Of a stretch of 64,000 nucleotides of DNA, positions 5,908 to 13,870 are shown in pieces. The notes below the pieces were generated by a model. It was not told the DNA's origin, did not search any database, and saw only the letters and a program-made list of their open reading frames with translations. Made by a program: the position numbers and the translations under genes. The stretch spans positions 1-64,000 of the forward strand of contig NZ_VWXL01000014.1 of the NCBI RefSeq assembly GCF_009746625.1, given 5' to 3'. This stretch comes from Caproicibacter fermentans (lineage in GTDB: Bacteria; Bacillota; Clostridia; Oscillospirales; Acutalibacteraceae). Every line of letters starts with the position of its first letter. Within the stretch, counting starts at the first letter, position 1.

Positions 5908-8381
5908 ATCTGCTGATTCGTTTCGCGGAGAATACCGCAGAAATTTCCGCGGGGGCTTCCGCGTTGATATTGCTCCTGTTTTCCGCGGGAAAACTGACCC
6001 GAAAGGTTTACGCCGCGCAATGGAGGAGTTGGGTCTGGCTGGCGCTTGCGGTGCGCCTGCTGATTCCGATCCATTTCGAACTGCCGCAGACGGCCGTCGC
6101 GCTTCCGGCGCCTTCGCCGGAACAGGGCGTCACGGTTGTTGTTCCCGGAACCCGGGGCACCGGCTCTTTTTCCATCCCGGATACGGTTTCCGGACAGGAG
6201 CGGAACGCGTATGAAAAGAAAGCGGAACTGATCCGAGAGGATGCGGAAAAGCGCACGGTTCCCTTGAACACGCTTCTGGCGGTGACGTGGGCGGCCGGGG
6301 CGGCGGGATGCCTGCTGTGGACATTGGGTTCCAGCCTGCTGTTTCGGCGGCGGCTTCTGCGCTGGAGCTCGGAGGAAACGGATGACGGGGTTCTCCGTTT
6401 GTTCCGGGAAGAACGCGCGGCGGCCGGGGGAGGCGGCCGGGTTCGCCTGATGCGCGGCAAAAAGGATGCGGGACCGATGCTAATCGGATTGCTTTGCCCG
6501 GTATTGCTTTTGCCGCCCGGTTTGTTTGAGGACGGGGAGCTGCGGGTGATTTTTCGGCACGAGCTGACGCATTTCCGGCGGCGCGATTTATGGTATCGCC
6601 TGCTTTTGGCCGCCGCCTGCGCCGTCCACTGGTTCAACCCGCTTGTCTGGCTGATGGCGCGGGCGGCGAACCGAGACCTGGAGCTTTCCTGCGACGAGGC
6701 GGCGCTTAAAAACGCCGACCCGGCGTTCCGGGCGGAATACGGACGCGCGATCCTTTCGGTCGCGCAGAAGGCGACTCAGCGACGCGCCCCTCTCTCCACA
6801 GGGTTCGGCGGCGGAAAAAAGGAACTGAAGCGCCGCCTCGAGACAATTTTGAATACAAAGAAAAGACGCCGCGGCGCGGCGGCGCTGTGCGTCGCCCTGG
6901 TTCTGACGATTTCCTGCGGGGCGTTTGTCACCTATGGCGGAACTTCCCCGGATGGGCGGAAAAACCGGGAAAAACAAGATGTTCTGGCGCAAAGGCTGCT
7001 TTCAGTCCGCACGGAATCTATCGGGGACAACAGCGCGGTCGGAAGAGTGCTGGGAGCTCTGTCGCTGCCCGACGGCATGGTACAGGGGGGAATGGCGCTT
7101 CAGACAAACAGCGAACCATATTCGCTGACGGTCCGCTATACCGCGCAAAGCGATGAACTTCTCACTCAAACGGATCTTTCCTGGGCGTACCGGAACGCGA
7201 CGCTGATACTCAGTCTGATCCAGAATGCCGACCGCGTCGTGTTTTACGTCGATGCGCCGGACTGCGCCATGACTTTCGTTTACACGCGGGAGCAGTCGAT
7301 GAAGCAGGAACAGACCGATGTGAGAACGCTATCTCAGGGCGCGAGCGAAATGGAAAAATTTCTGGCGGATTTAAACAGCCGCACCGCGGAGGATTACCAG
7401 ATGACCCACTCTACCGAAGCGAAAGAGAGGGAAGATCTGCTGACCGTCGGTCAGGCAGAAACAGCGGTGGAACAGCATGCGCCGATCATTCTCCCCGAAA
7501 AGCTCGTTTCCCGGGGAAGACTGGTTTTCGCCGGCGCGGATTGCTACGGCTTTACCTCAGTACTGGAAGGGAAAAGCCCGCAGCCGGAGCAGTGGTACGC
7601 GATTTCCAGAGACGGGAGCGCCTTTTTTGTGATTTCGGGTTCCTGCCCTGTGGTGCGGAATCTGGAATCGGCGGAAACAGCCGTAAAAAGCGGCGGCTCG
7701 GAAGCGAGCCTGACGGCGCTTCGGGAGCAAATCACACAGGCGCAGGAAACTTTAAAGCAGGCGCAGGTGGAGCTCGAGAACCGGCGGAAAAGCGGGGCCG
7801 CGGATTATTCCGAACAGCAGCAAAAAGTCCGTGAAGCCGAAGAAGCTCTGGCGAAGGCGAAAGAGGAGTTTCAAAACCGTCATACGGCGCTGCCGCCCTA
7901 TGAGCACCGTACGGACGACGCGGTGGAAAGCGCCGTTTATGAGGCGCTGGGGCAGTTTTACTCGGAGCCTTATACCGACGGCAACGTGGTGATCAACGCT
8001 CCGGTAATTTACGGCAGCTTTGAAGAAGACGGCGCGCTGCGGGTCTTTGCGACGGTAGACGAAGCGGAATATGAGCTGGACGGGGAAGTCCTGAATTCGG
8101 TCGGCGGAAGCAGGATTCCGATGGAGCTCCGCTTTTCGAAGGACGGAAATCCGTGGAAGCTGATCGGCCGCACGACGGCGAAAGACGGCTCCTATTTTGG
8201 GGACTCCATCCAGGACTTCTGCGCGCCGCACGGCGACGTTGCGAAAAAGATGCTTGCGGATTACGGCAAATCCGGTAACTTTCTGTCCGGAATGAAGAAA
8301 AATATTCAGGAATACGTCTCTCAGACCGGAATCGGTGCGAAAAGCTTTCATTCCGGCGGGAAAGACTATTTAATCGTCTGA
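5904..8381 (+). CDS. M56 family (BlaR1-type) membrane metalloprotease with large sensor region
   Basis: An 825-residue integral-membrane protease. Membrane segments lie near residues 14-32, 38-55, 117-140, 230-247 and 325-343. The zinc motif HELTH is at residues 219-223, on the cytosolic side in relatives. After the last segment about 480 residues should be outside. First comes a region resembling the DUF4825 domain often attached to clostridial M56 proteins (about 355-490). A long coiled coil follows (about 600-665), then a beta-rich C-terminal domain (about 670-825). The penicillin-binding domain of true BlaR1 is absent, so the signal is unlikely to be a beta-lactam. Partner: the overlapping BlaI-like repressor. 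Confidence 0.88.
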   Translation: MNLLIRFAENTAEISAGASALILLLFSAGKLTRKVYAAQWRSWVWLALAVRLLIPIHFELPQTAVALPAPSPEQGVTVVVPGTRGTGSFSIPDTVSGQERNAYEKKAELIREDAEKRTVPLNTLLAVTWAAGAAGCLLWTLGSSLLFRRRLLRWSSEETDDGVLRLFREERAAAGGGGRVRLMRGKKDAGPMLIGLLCPVLLLPPGLFEDGELRVIFRHELTHFRRRDLWYRLLLAAACAVHWFNPLVWLMARAANRDLELSCDEAALKNADPAFRAEYGRAILSVAQKATQRRAPLSTGFGGGKKELKRRLETILNTKKRRRGAAALCVALVLTISCGAFVTYGGTSPDGRKNREKQDVLAQRLLSVRTESIGDNSAVGRVLGALSLPDGMVQGGMALQTNSEPYSLTVRYTAQSDELLTQTDLSWAYRNATLILSLIQNADRVVFYVDAPDCAMTFVYTREQSMKQEQTDVRTLSQGASEMEKFLADLNSRTAEDYQMTHSTEAKEREDLLTVGQAETAVEQHAPIILPEKLVSRGRLVFAGADCYGFTSVLEGKSPQPEQWYAISRDGSAFFVISGSCPVVRNLESAETAVKSGGSEASLTALREQITQAQETLKQAQVELENRRKSGAADYSEQQQKVREAEEALAKAKEEFQNRHTALPPYEHRTDDAVESAVYEALGQFYSEPYTDGNVVINAPVIYGSFEEDGALRVFATVDEAEYELDGEVLNSVGGSRIPMELRFSKDGNPWKLIGRTTAKDGSYFGDSIQDFCAPHGDVAKKMLADYGKSGNFLSGMKKNIQEYVSQTGIGAKSFHSGGKDYLIV

Positions 8382-8594
8382 GCAGGACACGGCGATGCTG
8401 ATCGGCTCTGCTACGGCGGGATACTCGAAAACGCATCGTGCCTTGTCCAGTAGATTCGATCCGCCGTCCGGCGTCGAATGGTAAAACATTGTGCATTTAC
8501 GCTACGCGTGCTTCGGCAGTTAGAGGAAGAAAGAGAATATTACGGCGAATTTATTCTTTTGCTCAGCGAAATACCCGATTGAACGAATTCAAAG
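8382..8594. other. Intergenic region with two imperfect inverted repeats
   Basis: The convergent gap contains an imperfect inverted repeat (about 8384-8397 against 8433-8449) and another around 8454-8479. Neither has a T-run. A 34-codon frame at 8478-8582 has no ribosome site. This could be a decayed gene end or a weak terminator region. Confidence 0.4.
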
Positions 8595-10676
8595 TCACAT
8601 GAAATTATCCGGTGTGCCAAAAATAGATGTAATAAAATAGTTCATGAGTTCGCTTCTGGTTTTCACCGAGCGGGCAAATTCCAGAAAATCTTTTCTTTTA
8701 ATAATTTGCATCAGCTGGGACAGTGCTTTCATATGCTGAAACTGATCGACCGAACAAAAAGAGATTACCAAATGAACGGGGTCGTTTTCTCCATTACCAA
8801 AAGGGATCGCTTTTTTTAGCGTAATTAAGCTGAAGCCGGTGGCATGAACCAGCTTAAAGGAATTCACATGGGGGAGTGCAATACCCGGAAGAATGACAAT
8901 ATACGGTCCGAATTTTTTGACATTCCGAATCGTGTCATCGATATACCCCGGTTCGATCTTTCCTTTTCGCAGCAGCAGCTCCCCGCCCTGCCGAACCGCA
9001 TCTTCCCAAGTTTCCGCCTCAACGTTCAGCGAGATGTCATCCGTCTGAAAAACATCGGTTAGATTCAGCGCGTCACCCGATGGCCCTGATCGGGTCAGTA
9101 ACTGATGAAGGTGCATTTCAAGCTTGTTGCGGTCAAAAATCACCGCCGATTTTTCAATCGTGCGTATCAGGGAACCGAGGTCGATGTCTCCTTTGGCTTG
9201 AAGCGAAAACGCTCTCTTTTTCGGTAAATAACGATCCAGTTCGACCATGTCGGCATCGCTGATGAACGGGTCTACCACAATGCACCGGATTCCTTTCGCT
9301 TGAATCTGAATAGTTGAAATAACACAATCGACAGCAACGCTCTTTAAGGTCTTTTTCAATGCTCTGGCAGGAATGGTATCTATGATATTTACATCATACA
9401 GTTCCTGAAGGCGCAGCTGCACGATTTTTGCTGTCCCGATTCCTGATTCACAGACAATCAGCGCGCTTTTTCTAGGGGCTTCCCGCTTAACCTTTTCCAA
9501 AGCAGTTTGAAAATATAAAGCCAGATAGCCAATTTCATCGTCCGACAGCTGAATGCCGTATTGATACTCAATGGGTCTGAGACAACTGCGGGTTTTTTGA
9601 AACGTACCCGCGATGGAATTTTTGATTTCCGCAAGATAAGGGTTCGTAATTTTAATTTGATACTTCGCCCGGTATATCATGGGCCTATAATGCTGCAGCA
9701 GCCCTTCAAACAATTGTTCATCATTAGATAAGTTGACTGAGACTTCCTCCTGAAAATGGTTGATCAGCTCTGAGACATCGATTCTCCACTGTACCCAGTT
9801 TTCTTTATCGGGCCGCCGGTTTATGATTACATTGCCGGTGAGCAGGAACATGGCCAGATAGGCGATCTCGTCTTCGGCTAATTGGATGGAAAACCTTCCT
9901 TTTATCATGTACGCAATCAGTTCTGCAACCGAAAATTCTTCTTTATCTTTCAGCATATCGATGTTTTTCTGATGCAGATCCAATTTTTTTCCCTGTCTGT
10001 TTCTGAATACCGCGATTCCTAAGTAGGCGGACAAGGATTGAAAGGTTTCGTCCGTAAACACCAGCTCCAAATGTTCTTCCGCTTTTTTAAGGCATTGTTT
10101 GATATAGATAATATCCTGTCGGGAGAAAATCCCATTGGCGCAAAAGTAATCGATCCTTTCCTGGGGGGTGTCCACCAGCTTCATATAGGCGCGCCGAATA
10201 CCCTCTTCATCCCCGAGCACTTTGACCCCGTGGGCTTTATGAATGTCCAGCTCGAGATTGTGTTCTTTCAGCCAAAGCCGGACCTGTTTCAGATCCTTAT
10301 GAACGGTTCCTTTGCTTACTTTAAGCTCTTCGCTCAAATCCGCCACTGTTTCATAATTACTGTTTTTCAGCATTGTCATAATGATAAACCGAACACGTTC
10401 CTCAATCGTCATCACATACTGGTAAAAGCCGATGCTGTCCAGCTTTTGCCGAAGCTTGGTCAGATCGGTCTTGGTGAAGCTGCACCAAAGGCCGGACCCC
10501 GGTTTCCTTTTCACCGATTCAAGGCCATTCTCATGAAGGTAGGAATCAATCTTTGCAATGTCGTTATGAATTGTTCTTTGGCTTACGCCGTATTTTTCCG
10601 AAAGATCGGCGACCCTGACCGGTCGGTTGGCTGCGGTCAGGTCACTCAGAATTTCGGCGCACCGGCGATTGATCAA
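8595..10676 (-). CDS. PRD-containing PTS transcriptional activator (MtlR/LicR-like)
   Basis: This 693-residue regulator combines DNA binding with PTS sensing. Two N-terminal helix-turn-helix regions (about 5-45 and 95-150) precede two PTS regulation domains (about 170-280 and 295-400). An EIIB-like domain follows with the phosphorylatable Cys409 (VCESGIGTA), then an EIIA-like domain with His603 (ALPHVNS). Phosphorylation of these sites by HPr and EIIB normally couples activity to sugar uptake and energy state. The start is a TTG at 10676 with GGGGGAA upstream. It lies behind the terminator of the EIIC-EIIB-EIIA operon, so it has its own promoter and is the likely activator of that operon. Confidence 0.9.
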   Translation of the reverse strand: MINRRCAEILSDLTAANRPVRVADLSEKYGVSQRTIHNDIAKIDSYLHENGLESVKRKPGSGLWCSFTKTDLTKLRQKLDSIGFYQYVMTIEERVRFIIMTMLKNSNYETVADLSEELKVSKGTVHKDLKQVRLWLKEHNLELDIHKAHGVKVLGDEEGIRRAYMKLVDTPQERIDYFCANGIFSRQDIIYIKQCLKKAEEHLELVFTDETFQSLSAYLGIAVFRNRQGKKLDLHQKNIDMLKDKEEFSVAELIAYMIKGRFSIQLAEDEIAYLAMFLLTGNVIINRRPDKENWVQWRIDVSELINHFQEEVSVNLSNDEQLFEGLLQHYRPMIYRAKYQIKITNPYLAEIKNSIAGTFQKTRSCLRPIEYQYGIQLSDDEIGYLALYFQTALEKVKREAPRKSALIVCESGIGTAKIVQLRLQELYDVNIIDTIPARALKKTLKSVAVDCVISTIQIQAKGIRCIVVDPFISDADMVELDRYLPKKRAFSLQAKGDIDLGSLIRTIEKSAVIFDRNKLEMHLHQLLTRSGPSGDALNLTDVFQTDDISLNVEAETWEDAVRQGGELLLRKGKIEPGYIDDTIRNVKKFGPYIVILPGIALPHVNSFKLVHATGFSLITLKKAIPFGNGENDPVHLVISFCSVDQFQHMKALSQLMQIIKRKDFLEFARSVKTRSELMNYFITSIFGTPDNFM

Positions 10677-10820
10677 TAGAATTCCCCCTTACCCATTCAA
10701 TAGTTTTTTCCCTTTGTGCGCGGGTATCCGTCGTAGAGGTATAAAGCACAAAGCGCGTTTACAGCAGTTTGATCGGTGCAGTTTAGGGATAAGATCTTCC
10801 CGCGCTTTTATCCTCATTTC

Positions 10821-10849
10821 ATTATAGTGCAAGTTGAAAACGTTAACTT
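10821..10849 (-). promoter_or_regulatory. Promoter of the PRD regulator with a CcpA cre site
   Basis: TATAAT on the minus strand (10821-10826) has only a weak -35 (AAGTTA, 10844-10849). TGAAAACGTTAACT at 10835-10848 matches the cre consensus TGWAANCGNTNWCA at 13 of 14 positions and overlaps the -35 region. It sits in the near-palindrome CAAGTT...AACTTG. Catabolite repression of the regulator is the likely meaning. Confidence 0.6.
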
Positions 10850-10875
10850 GACAAATTGAAATTCTTTCAGCCTTT

Positions 10876-10914
10876 ACAAAAGGGGGCCGGATTCATGAAA
10901 ATCCGGCCCCCTTT
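10876..10914 (-). terminator. Intrinsic terminator of the PTS EII operon
   Basis: A 14-bp stem (10879-10892 with 10901-10914, loop TCATGAAA) is followed on the minus strand by TTTTG, 15 bases after the EIIC stop. Confidence 0.9.
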
Positions 10915-10928
10915 CCCTTATTTTTCGT

Positions 10929-12299
10929 TTATTTGGATTTTGCCTTGTCTCTGGCATTGAGCACAGCACTGGCTATGATGACCAAAGCCGTAAAGCCGAC
11001 AATAAGCGTGATTAGAGCAGCGGCGCCCATATGGCTGATGTTTCCCATAATAATGCCTGGAATCAAATAATCTGTATCGGCGAAAGTAGCCGAAGCCCCC
11101 GCGCCAAACGAACCCAAAGCCGGAATAATAAAGAGAGGCAGCCAAGAAATCAGCAGGCCGTTAACGAAAGATCCGAGCACTGCGCCCCGGCGGCCGCCGG
11201 TCGAGTTCCCGTAAATCCCCGCGGCCGCCCCACAGAAGAAATGCCCGACTACACCAGGAATAATTACCGTTGTTCCCAAAGCAAGCATTGCGAACATCGA
11301 CAAAGCTCCTGTTAAGAAAGAAACGAAGAAACCAATCAGCACAGCGTTCGGCGCATACGGGAAGACGATCGGGACATCAAGAGCAGGCTTTGAATTTGGC
11401 ACCAGTTTTTGAGCAATCCCCTGAAAGGCCGGCACGATTTCAGCCAAAATCATCCGTACCCCCTGAAGCACCACCACAAACCCGGCGGCAAAGGTTCCCG
11501 CCTGAACAATAGCGAAGATAATGTAGTTTGTGCCGTTGGAAAGCTTTGCCTCCACAAATTGGGGGCCCGCGGCAATCGCCAGTAATAGGTAAACCACCGA
11601 CATCAAAAGCGAGATGGAGACCGTTGAATCGCGCAAAAATCCAAGACTCTTTGGAATATTCAGCTTTTCTGTTGATTTTTCCGGATCGGAATTGCCGAAA
11701 ACTTTTCCAATCCAGCCGGAAAGCGCATAACCAATATTGCCCGTATGCCCCATGGCTACATTGTCAGTGCCTGTGATTTTACGCATAAACGGCTGACAGA
11801 GCGTAGGTGTTACCGAAAGCAAAGTTCCTTCAAACAATCCGCCCAGAAGGACCGTCTGCCAGGACTGCCCCATACCCGCAGACGCAAGAATTACTGCCGC
11901 CATGCAGGATACGTAAAGCATCGCCTGACCCGTTAAAAAAATGTATTTAAAGCGTGTGAAGCGGGCCAAAAGAATATTGACCACCATGCCAACCAGCATA
12001 ATGAGAGCCGTCGGCGTGCCGTATTTTACCAAAGCGAGTGCTACGACGCCCTCGTTTGTTGGAACAATTCCGTTTACATGAAAAGCATATTGGAACATAC
12101 TTGCAAACGGCGTCAGAGAGTTCGACAGGATTCCCGCGCCGCCTACAAGCACCAGAAAGCCTGCAAAGGTTTTAACCGTTCCTTGAATTACGGCCGATGC
12201 CGGCTTTTTCTGCAGAATAAGGCCGAGCATCGCAATTAATCCCACCAACAGCGCGGGCGTAGTTGCGATGGAAATGATAAAATTAAGAACTCCATTCAT
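10929..12299 (-). CDS. PTS ascorbate-type transporter subunit IIC (UlaA/SgaT family)
   Basis: A 456-residue polytopic membrane protein with about ten or more hydrophobic segments. Landmarks shared with UlaA include KTFAGFLVLVGGAGIL near the N-terminus and QGVRMILAEIVPAFQGIAQK in the second half, followed by FPYAPNAVLIGF. UlaA imports L-ascorbate with phosphorylation; many homologues in gut and anaerobic bacteria carry other sugars or sugar acids, so the substrate is open. It is the last gene of a minus-strand EIIA-EIIB-EIIC operon. The ribosome site is weak, suggesting coupling with EIIB, 22 bases upstream. Confidence 0.9.
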   Translation of the reverse strand: MNGVLNFIISIATTPALLVGLIAMLGLILQKKPASAVIQGTVKTFAGFLVLVGGAGILSNSLTPFASMFQYAFHVNGIVPTNEGVVALALVKYGTPTALIMLVGMVVNILLARFTRFKYIFLTGQAMLYVSCMAAVILASAGMGQSWQTVLLGGLFEGTLLSVTPTLCQPFMRKITGTDNVAMGHTGNIGYALSGWIGKVFGNSDPEKSTEKLNIPKSLGFLRDSTVSISLLMSVVYLLLAIAAGPQFVEAKLSNGTNYIIFAIVQAGTFAAGFVVVLQGVRMILAEIVPAFQGIAQKLVPNSKPALDVPIVFPYAPNAVLIGFFVSFLTGALSMFAMLALGTTVIIPGVVGHFFCGAAAGIYGNSTGGRRGAVLGSFVNGLLISWLPLFIIPALGSFGAGASATFADTDYLIPGIIMGNISHMGAAALITLIVGFTALVIIASAVLNARDKAKSK

Positions 12300-12321
12300 G
12301 ACTGATCACTCTCTCTTCCCC

Positions 12322-12621
12322 TTAATTATGACGAATGCCATTGCGATCAAGCACGGTGTTCAATGCGGCACGCGCCACTTCCTTGTCAATAATCGAATCC
12401 AGCGAGACGATTTTTTCCGCCGGAATATTGGGCAAAGCCGTCACCAGGGTTTTTTCGATGAAGAAATAATCCGCGGCGTCCGGCGTAGCGGATCCCACGT
12501 CGATATGATCCAGCTGAAATTCATTCATATCCAGATTTTCTTCCTGCAGAATTGCCTGCAGATTCATTTGAACCATAAAGCTGGTTCCAAGCCCTGACTG
12601 GCATACACATGCAAGTTTCAT
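12322..12621 (-). CDS. PTS subunit IIB, ascorbate/lactose-type P-loop
   Basis: A 99-residue cytosolic phosphocarrier that passes phosphate from EIIA to the sugar at EIIC. The phosphocysteine loop is at the N-terminus (VCQSGLGTS, Cys7), as in SgaB/UlaB. The remainder has the alternating Rossmann-like pattern with DVGSATPDAADYFFIEKTL. It lies between EIIA and EIIC in one operon. Confidence 0.92.
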   Translation of the reverse strand: MKLACVCQSGLGTSFMVQMNLQAILQEENLDMNEFQLDHIDVGSATPDAADYFFIEKTLVTALPNIPAEKIVSLDSIIDKEVARAALNTVLDRNGIRHN

Positions 12622-12689
12622 TTTGTTATTCTTCTTTCTTCCGTGATTGATTTTTTCGGTGGGTTCGGCAATTTTATTTCAGCAAACAG

Positions 12690-13157
12690 TTAAATTTCAA
12701 AGCTTCTACTAAATTTTTTGTGATGGATATAATTGATAAGGTCCTGTTTCGCAAGCGGTTTGTCGGCCATTGAAACAAAAGTTTTGTCCCCCAGAAGCTC
12801 CATCAGTTCCGCCAGAGTATCCAGATGCGAGCTGCTGTCCTTTGCGCTGAGAGCCACCACGATTTTCACCGGGTCGTTTTCCGGATTGCCGAAATTGACC
12901 GGCGTCTTTAGAAGAAGCAGGGAAATGCCGATTTCCTTAACTCCCTGCTCGGACCGTGCGTGCGGCATAGCGATTCCCGGAGCGATCACAATATATGGTC
13001 CGGCATGTTCCACATTTTCCACCATGGCCTCGGTATACCGGTGTTCCACTTTTCCGCATTTCTCCAAAATTAAACCGCTTTTTTGAACTGCTTCCCTCCA
13101 GTTTTTGACCTCAGCATTGATTTCCACGCTGTCTTCGTTGATTAACTCTTTGATCAT
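12690..13157 (-). CDS. PTS subunit IIA (fructose/mannitol/ascorbate type)
   Basis: A cytosolic phosphocarrier of about 155 residues. The active His lies in GIAMPHARS (His66 from this start), and NFGNPENDPVKIVVALSA is typical of PTS_EIIA type 2 domains. The frame opens at 13166, but AAGGATG sits directly on that ATG. The second ATG at 13157 has correct spacing from it, so I start there. First gene of the EIIA-EIIB-EIIC operon. It is strikingly similar in layout to the EIIA-like domain of the PRD regulator. Confidence 0.9.
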   Translation of the reverse strand: MIKELINEDSVEINAEVKNWREAVQKSGLILEKCGKVEHRYTEAMVENVEHAGPYIVIAPGIAMPHARSEQGVKEIGISLLLLKTPVNFGNPENDPVKIVVALSAKDSSSHLDTLAELMELLGDKTFVSMADKPLAKQDLINYIHHKKFSRSFEI

Positions 13158-13450
13158 TTGCTTCATCCTTTTTCTCTATGATTTGCCTGCGGATTATTGG
13201 GCGCCCCGGATCGGATGTGTCTTTGCCTGCGGCCCGGGGCCCCGGAAAGTTCACCAGATTTCAAACGGTCCGCGCCTCCCTTTTGGATGGTTTCATCATA
13301 ATCTGATTTTTCGCTGATATAAAGCTCAATTTGTTTCCGGCTTACTGTTGCAAAAAACATATCTAAAAGGCAAACAAGCAAAGAACGGAGGATGTCTTTC
13401 AACTAAATTTATAAATTAGTGAAATCATTTTTATATTATTTTGCCATTGA

Positions 13451-13490
13451 ATTATATAAAATGACAAATTAGTTTAACATTATTGTTAAA
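13451..13490 (-). promoter_or_regulatory. Probable activator-dependent promoter of the PTS EII operon
   Basis: A perfect TATAAT on the minus strand (13451-13456) has no recognisable -35. Instead the dyad TTTAACA-TTAT-TGTTAAA (13473-13490) covers the -35 position. This is the expected layout for activation by a PRD regulator such as the one at 8595-10676. Binding is inferred. Confidence 0.5.
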
Positions 13491-13512
13491 TATCATGATT
13501 TAATTGGTCGTA

Positions 13513-13541
13513 TTGACATCAATTTTGGTTTCTCCTAGAAT
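13513..13541 (+). promoter_or_regulatory. Sigma-A promoter of ptsH-ptsI
   Basis: TTGACA (13513-13518), a 17-base spacer and TAGAAT (13536-13541) form a strong promoter 64 bases before the HPr start. Confidence 0.8.
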
Positions 13542-13604
13542 GAATCCATGGCTGAAGCACCGGCTTCATTGGTTCGAACAAATTGAGTTTGGGAAGTGTC
13601 TACA

Positions 13605-13865
13605 ATGGTTAATTGTGTAATTACGGTAAAAAATCCGACGGGAATTCACGCGAGACCGGCAACCGAGCTGGTCAAACTTGCGACGAAATTCAAAAGCACC
13701 ATCACGATGTCGCACGACGGTAAGGAAGCGGACCCAAAGAGTATTATCAGTCTTCTTTCCTCCGCGTTGAAAGCGGGGACGGTGATTACTCTTCGTGTGG
13801 ATGGAGAAGACGAAGAGCTCGCTGCAAAAAGGATCTGCGAGTATATTAATAATCTGGAGGATTAA
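13605..13865 (+). CDS. ptsH: HPr phosphocarrier protein
   Basis: An 86-residue HPr that carries phosphate from EI to EIIA domains. His15 lies in TGIHARPA, the histidine phosphorylation site. Ser46 lies in PKSII, the residue HPr kinase phosphorylates in Firmicutes to activate CcpA. The start is ATG 13605 with GGGAAG upstream; an in-frame GTG at 13596 is less well placed. Five bases separate it from ptsI. Because it sits in a substrate-specific PTS locus it may be a dedicated paralogue rather than the general HPr. Confidence 0.93.
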   Translation: MVNCVITVKNPTGIHARPATELVKLATKFKSTITMSHDGKEADPKSIISLLSSALKAGTVITLRVDGEDEELAAKRICEYINNLED

Positions 13866-13870
13866 GTGAA

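Larger units (their letters stand above)
13158..13604. other. Divergent control region of the PTS locus
   Basis: The region carries the minus-strand promoter of the EII operon, the plus-strand HPr promoter and a dyad between them. The GC-rich part (13185-13250) repeats TGCCTGCGG twice and could fold in the EII leader. A minus-strand frame at 13163-13402 lacks a ribosome site and is not called. Confidence 0.55.

Noticed and set aside
5521-8381. Beta-lactam resistance operon
   Set aside because: Repressor and M56 protease fit, but the sensor lacks a penicillin-binding domain and no beta-lactamase or PBP2a gene is adjacent.
8478-8582. 34-codon plus-strand frame (MVKHCAFTLRVLRQLEEERE...)
   Set aside because: Protein-like in its second half but with no ribosome binding site. 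It may be the remnant of a lost gene, not strong enough to call.
13163-13402. 79-codon minus-strand frame upstream of EIIA
   Set aside because: Begins at a TTG without a ribosome site, overlaps EIIA and ends in low-complexity Arg/Gly sequence; more likely the EII leader.
13403-13470. Sigma-54 type promoter for the PTS operon
   Set aside because: TGGCA is present but the GC at -12 is missing, and the PRD regulator lacks the AAA+ domain of sigma-54 activators such as LevR.
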